Assembly: GCA_023230265.1 (NCBI GenBank)
Contig: JALNXR010000136.1
Location: 1 to 5,995, forward strand
Reading direction: 5' to 3'
DNA from: Bacteroidales bacterium
GTDB taxonomy: Bacteria > Bacteroidota > Bacteroidia > Bacteroidales > UBA932
Length of the DNA stretch: 5,995 bases
The first letter of the stretch is position 1, and every line of letters begins with the position of its first letter. Made by a program: the position numbers and the translations under genes. The notes beneath the pieces were generated by a model. That model saw only the letters and a program-made list of their open reading frames with translations. It did no database searches and was not told the origin of the DNA. Shown piece by piece: positions 5,571-5,995 of this stretch.

Positions 5571-5625
5571 CATTTCCCGCTGACCTTATAAGCAAGCTTA
5601 ACGGTCTGCGGGAAATGAAAAAGCC
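5564..5625. other. Long hairpin overlapping terminators on both sides
   Basis: GGCTTTTCATTTCCCGC (5564-5580) pairs with GCGGGAAATGAAAAAGCC (5608-5625), giving 17 pairs with one bulged A. Inside, GACC (5582-5585) pairs with GGTC (5603-5606), and AAGC (5590-5593) with GCTT (5596-5599). Its left arm uses the 3' arm of the second repeat's terminator, and its right arm uses the 5' arm of the next terminator. It therefore cannot form together with either one. Confidence 0.7.
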
Positions 5626-5653
5626 GGGCTTGCTTTCGCTGCCCGGCTTTTTT
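5618..5653 (-). terminator. Bidirectional intrinsic terminator of tRNA-Ser
   Basis: AAAAAGCCGGGC (5618-5629) and GCCCGGCTTTTT (5641-5652) form a perfect 12-bp arm pair around an 11-nt loop, with a GC-rich core and T-runs on both strands (six T at 5648-5653 on plus, five on minus). On the minus strand it begins about 10 nt after the tRNA 3' end. On plus it would catch read-through from the dehydrogenase side. Confidence 0.9.
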
Positions 5654-5662
5654 GTTGTTCTG

Positions 5663-5747
5663 CGGAGAGGGAGGGATTCGAACCCCCGGAACCTCTCAGT
5701 TCAACGGTTTTCAAGACCGCCGCAATCGACCACTCTGCCACCTCTCC
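5663..5747 (-). tRNA. tRNA-Ser (anticodon UGA)
   Basis: An 85-nt tRNA on the minus strand. The acceptor arms GGAGAGG (5747-5741) and CCTCTCC (5670-5664) pair fully. The D-arm region reads TGGCAGAGTGGTCGATTGCG. The anticodon loop CTTGAAA gives UGA (5713-5711), which reads UCA and related serine codons. A long variable arm (near GAACTGAGAGGTTC) and G73 are typical of serine tRNAs. The T arm holds GGTTCGAATCC. The discriminator G is followed by CAG, so the 3' CCA is not encoded and must be added after transcription. The D-loop and T-loop consensus bases are intact, so the gene should be functional. Confidence 0.97.
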
Positions 5748-5841
5748 GATTTATCAACCTTTGCCAGAAAATTGCCTCTGTTTTCTGTAATATTTGCTGA
5801 ACATACATTTAACAGTACAATGCCTCTGGAAATTTGGATTG

Positions 5842-5872
5842 CAAAGATATCTCTTTTTTCATTCACTCCAAA
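5842..5872 (-). promoter_or_regulatory. Consensus Bacteroidota promoter for tRNA-Ser
   Basis: On the minus strand TTTG (5872-5869), 19 nt, then TATCTTTG (5849-5842) matches the -33/-7 consensus of the phylum exactly. Transcription would start near 5835 and give about 88 nt of leader before the tRNA 5' end at 5747. That leader contains no other tRNA. Confidence 0.75.
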
Positions 5873-5995
5873 TTTAAATTCTTACAATTTCCTTGCATTT
5901 ATTATCAGTCCGGTATCATCCCCTGATGATGTTCTCACATAACATTTCAATCACTATGATTTGGTCTGTTCATTTTATGCCCGGATAATTGGCTA

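Noticed and set aside
5395..5583. 62-codon plus-strand frame with an internally repeated peptide
   Set aside because: The repetition is just the 83-bp DNA repeat, and the frame runs through terminator hairpins.
5555..5942. Two overlapping plus-strand reading frames (81 and 96 codons) with [14 protein letters not shown] and [17 protein letters not shown] peptides
   Set aside because: They run antisense across the tRNA-Ser gene; such peptides are a well-known false prediction from tRNA reverse strands.

Overview
The window reads as chromosomal DNA of a Bacteroidota bacterium, most likely of the order Bacteroidales. Four things point there. Two promoters fit the Bacteroidota sigma consensus (TTTG, a spacer, then TAnnTTTG). 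Start codons are mostly preceded by AT-rich sequence rather than Shine-Dalgarno sites. One protein is a lipoprotein with an N-terminus typical of Bacteroidales surface proteins (DUF4988/PL29-like) followed by Gly-X-Y repeats. The methyltransferase resembles a type common in Bacteroides relatives. The exact genus cannot be read from the sequence.

Layout, left to right. 1-651 (minus): N-terminal part of a collagen-like-repeat lipoprotein that runs off the left edge, with its promoter at 702-735. 892-2193 (minus): a secreted alpha/beta hydrolase followed by a small unrecognised protein, probably one transcript. The junction between them is odd: a good ribosome-binding site opens an 11-codon reading frame in the wrong frame for the small protein. 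2381-3295 (minus): a class I SAM-dependent methyltransferase with an unusual N-terminal tail made of ten 12-bp repeats. 3296-3479: intergenic region between divergent genes, holding a perfect 24-bp inverted repeat. 3480-4967 (plus): a class-3-type aldehyde dehydrogenase with intact catalytic residues and a 39-residue insertion made of three 13-residue repeats. 4968-5660: no intact gene. It holds a 14-bp palindrome inside an 11-bp inverted-repeat pair, a decayed copy of the aldehyde dehydrogenase 3' end, two identical 83-bp structured repeats and several terminator-like hairpins. 5663-5747 (minus): tRNA-Ser(UGA), with a consensus promoter at 5842-5872 and a bidirectional terminator shared with the converging plus-strand genes. 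I see no gene in 5873-5995.

The genes do not form one obvious pathway. The hydrolase and lipoprotein are exported, while the methyltransferase and dehydrogenase look cytoplasmic. The shared theme is repeat expansion at several scales (9, 12, 39 and 114 bp), twice inside otherwise conserved enzymes and without breaking frame. I found no convincing defence system, mobile element with a transposase, or CRISPR array. The most notable features are the repeat-expanded enzymes, the tandem pseudogene fragment and the overlapping hairpins before the tRNA.
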